Source: Bisbaumannia sp015645095 (lineage in GTDB: Bacteria; Pseudomonadota; Gammaproteobacteria; Pseudomonadales; Halomonadaceae). Taken from it: 64,000 nucleotides of DNA. The stretch covers positions 1,178,001-1,242,000 of the forward strand of contig CP141893.1 in assembly GCA_036871055.1 (NCBI GenBank). Reading direction: 5' to 3'. The stretch's first letter is position 1, and each line of letters begins with the position of its first letter. The translations under genes were made by a program, and so were the position numbers. Under the pieces are notes generated by a model. The model worked only from the letters and a program-made list of their open reading frames with translations, was not told the origin of the DNA and ran no database searches. This document shows, piece by piece, positions 62,855-64,000 of the stretch.

Positions 62855-64000
62855 ATGGCGCAGCACGAGACTGGCTACCAACGAGTGGCGAACCCCCTGG
62901 AACTCCGCGACCTGCTCGAGACCCTGACCGAGCCCGGCGGGGCCTCGCTGCGTCTGGAGGGGGAGGGCCAGTCGCCCCTGCCGGTGCTGGTGCTGGACGC
63001 CCGCCTGGACGAGTCGCTGTTGCTGGATATCACCGCCATTCGCGAGATCCTCGGTGCCCTGCGCCGGGGACAGCGCTTCCGGCTGGAGGGCCAGGTCCAT
63101 GGCAAGCAACTGCGTAGCCCCTGGTTGACCCTGGAGGAGTGTCACGAGGTGGAGGGGCGGTTGCAGGCCGGTTGCGCCTGCCCGGAGTGGCTCGAGGTGC
63201 TGCAGCGGCGTGCCAGCTATCGTGCCGAGCTGCGCCTGAGCATGGAGGTGGGAGTGATCCTGCGCGCCCTGCAGGGCGAGCTGGGCGGGGCCTCCAGCCT
63301 GCAGGGGGACCTGCGCGATCTCTCCGTGGAGGGCTGTCGGGTGGAGCTGCCGGCCATGGCCTCCGGGGTCCTGCCCCGGGCTCCCGAACGCCTCGAGCTG
63401 GAGCTCTGTTTCCCCAGTGGTCAACGCCTCTCGCTGCTGGCCGAGGTGCGGCACGTCAAGCCGGAGCCGGAGCGTTACCTGGTTCAGGTGGGCTTCCAGT
63501 TCGCCGATATCACCCCCGAGCAGGAACGCCTGCTGTGGTTCTATGTGCGCGAGATCGAGCGGGAGGCGGCTCGCCACGCCAGCGATGGTGATACCACGCG
63601 CACGCCGTCGTCGCTGTTCCAGGCCGCCGAGTCGGTGCCGGCGGTGGGGCGACGGCGCGCCGAGAGCTACCCCACCGCCATGGCGCGTCGCCTGGCGCGC
63701 CTGGCCGCCTACCTGGATGCCCAGCTCCTCGACCTTCAGCAGGGCCATGGCCTGGATGGCATCGAGCTGTCGCGCAACGCCGATCGCCTGCTGGCGCTGC
63801 TGGACGAGGATCGCGAGGAGTTGCTCTTCGCCCTTGGCTGCCTGGCCCATGAGGCCCACCTGGTGCAGCACGGCCTGGCGGTGGCGGTGCGCCTGGTGGA
63901 CCTGGTGGCCACCCAGCAGTTGCCCTCGGGGCTGCGCAAGAGCCTGGCGGCGGCGGCGATGATCCATGACCTGGGCAAGGGGATGTTGCCCGCCGAGCTG
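62855..64000 (+). CDS. PilZ–HD domain protein, 3' end outside window
   Basis: The gene runs off the window; 382 codons are visible. A YcgR-like N-terminal region (about 1-120) precedes a PilZ domain with QRRASYRAEL (about 121-130) and DLSVEGCRVEL, the c-di-GMP-binding motifs. A helical linker follows, then an HD domain start (LAHEAHLVQHG, AAMIHDLGKGMLP) of HD-GYP type. It may bind c-di-GMP and hydrolyse it or act as an effector. No stop is present in the window. Confidence 0.85.
   Translation, partial: MAQHETGYQRVANPLELRDLLETLTEPGGASLRLEGEGQSPLPVLVLDARLDESLLLDITAIREILGALRRGQRFRLEGQVHGKQLRSPWLTLEECHEVEGRLQAGCACPEWLEVLQRRASYRAELRLSMEVGVILRALQGELGGASSLQGDLRDLSVEGCRVELPAMASGVLPRAPERLELELCFPSGQRLSLLAEVRHVKPEPERYLVQVGFQFADITPEQERLLWFYVREIEREAARHASDGDTTRTPSSLFQAAESVPAVGRRRAESYPTAMARRLARLAAYLDAQLLDLQQGHGLDGIELSRNADRLLALLDEDREELLFALGCLAHEAHLVQHGLAVAVRLVDLVATQQLPSGLRKSLAAAAMIHDLGKGMLPAEL

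Overview
The window is high-GC DNA with classical gammaproteobacterial flagellar, glycerol and c-di-GMP genes. Gene content and order (glycerol-uptake ABC operon, nadK–phosphoesterase–rhomboid–yeaC–DUF2797, then flg/fli blocks) point to a Halomonas-like member of the Oceanospirillales. The genus is inferred from remembered gene order, not from a search. No rRNA, tRNA, CRISPR array, intact IS element or prophage was seen.

Layout. (1) 1-9770, glycerol module: the 5' end of glpD (minus strand), divergent glpF-glpK, then a six-gene ABC glycerol transporter operon (two ATPases, two permeases, a small DUF2160 membrane protein, a binding protein). (2) 9778-15508, housekeeping: a DUF6314 gene, a DMT-family transporter, nadK, a metallophosphoesterase, a rhomboid protease, yeaC-like DUF1315 and DUF2797. 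(3) 15586-41503, flagellum: flgN-flgM-flgA (minus), flgBCDEFGHIJKL (plus), the fliF-to-fliR operon (minus: FGHIJKLMNOPQR), fliE (plus), flaG (minus) and a motA/motB-type stator pair (plus). (4) 41716-44843: two PAS/GGDEF(/EAL) genes. (5) 44969-51402: two fliD paralogues bracketing an AbiE-type toxin-antitoxin pair, then fliC. An array of 26 perfect 8-bp repeats lies just upstream of the fliC sigma-28 promoter. (6) 51478-54970, accessory: an AT-rich PD-(D/E)XK-like orphan, a cluster of GGGGACAGACCCTC repeats with a duplicated gene start, and several small unknown genes. (7) 54969-64000: a ZipA-like gene, then a signalling block made of a periplasmic binding lipoprotein overlapping a PhnD-like–PAS–GGDEF sensor, two small genes, a 1073-residue GAF/PAS/GGDEF/EAL protein and a PilZ–HD protein that runs off the end.

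How it works together. The flagellar genes cover rod, hook, filament cap, filament, export apparatus, C-ring and stator. flhA/flhB/flhF, flhDC and the che genes are not here. Strong sigma-28 sites (TAAA/TCAA-GTTC, 11-bp gap, GCCGATAA-like) precede flgMN, flgKL, flaG, fliD2 and fliC, giving a standard late-gene class held by FlgM. Four GGDEF proteins, two of them also EAL, and a PilZ–HD protein suggest dense c-di-GMP input next to motility genes. Surface-exposed parts (fliC centre, fliD copies, the repeats between them) and the fliC-distal flank carry the signs of variation and gene acquisition.
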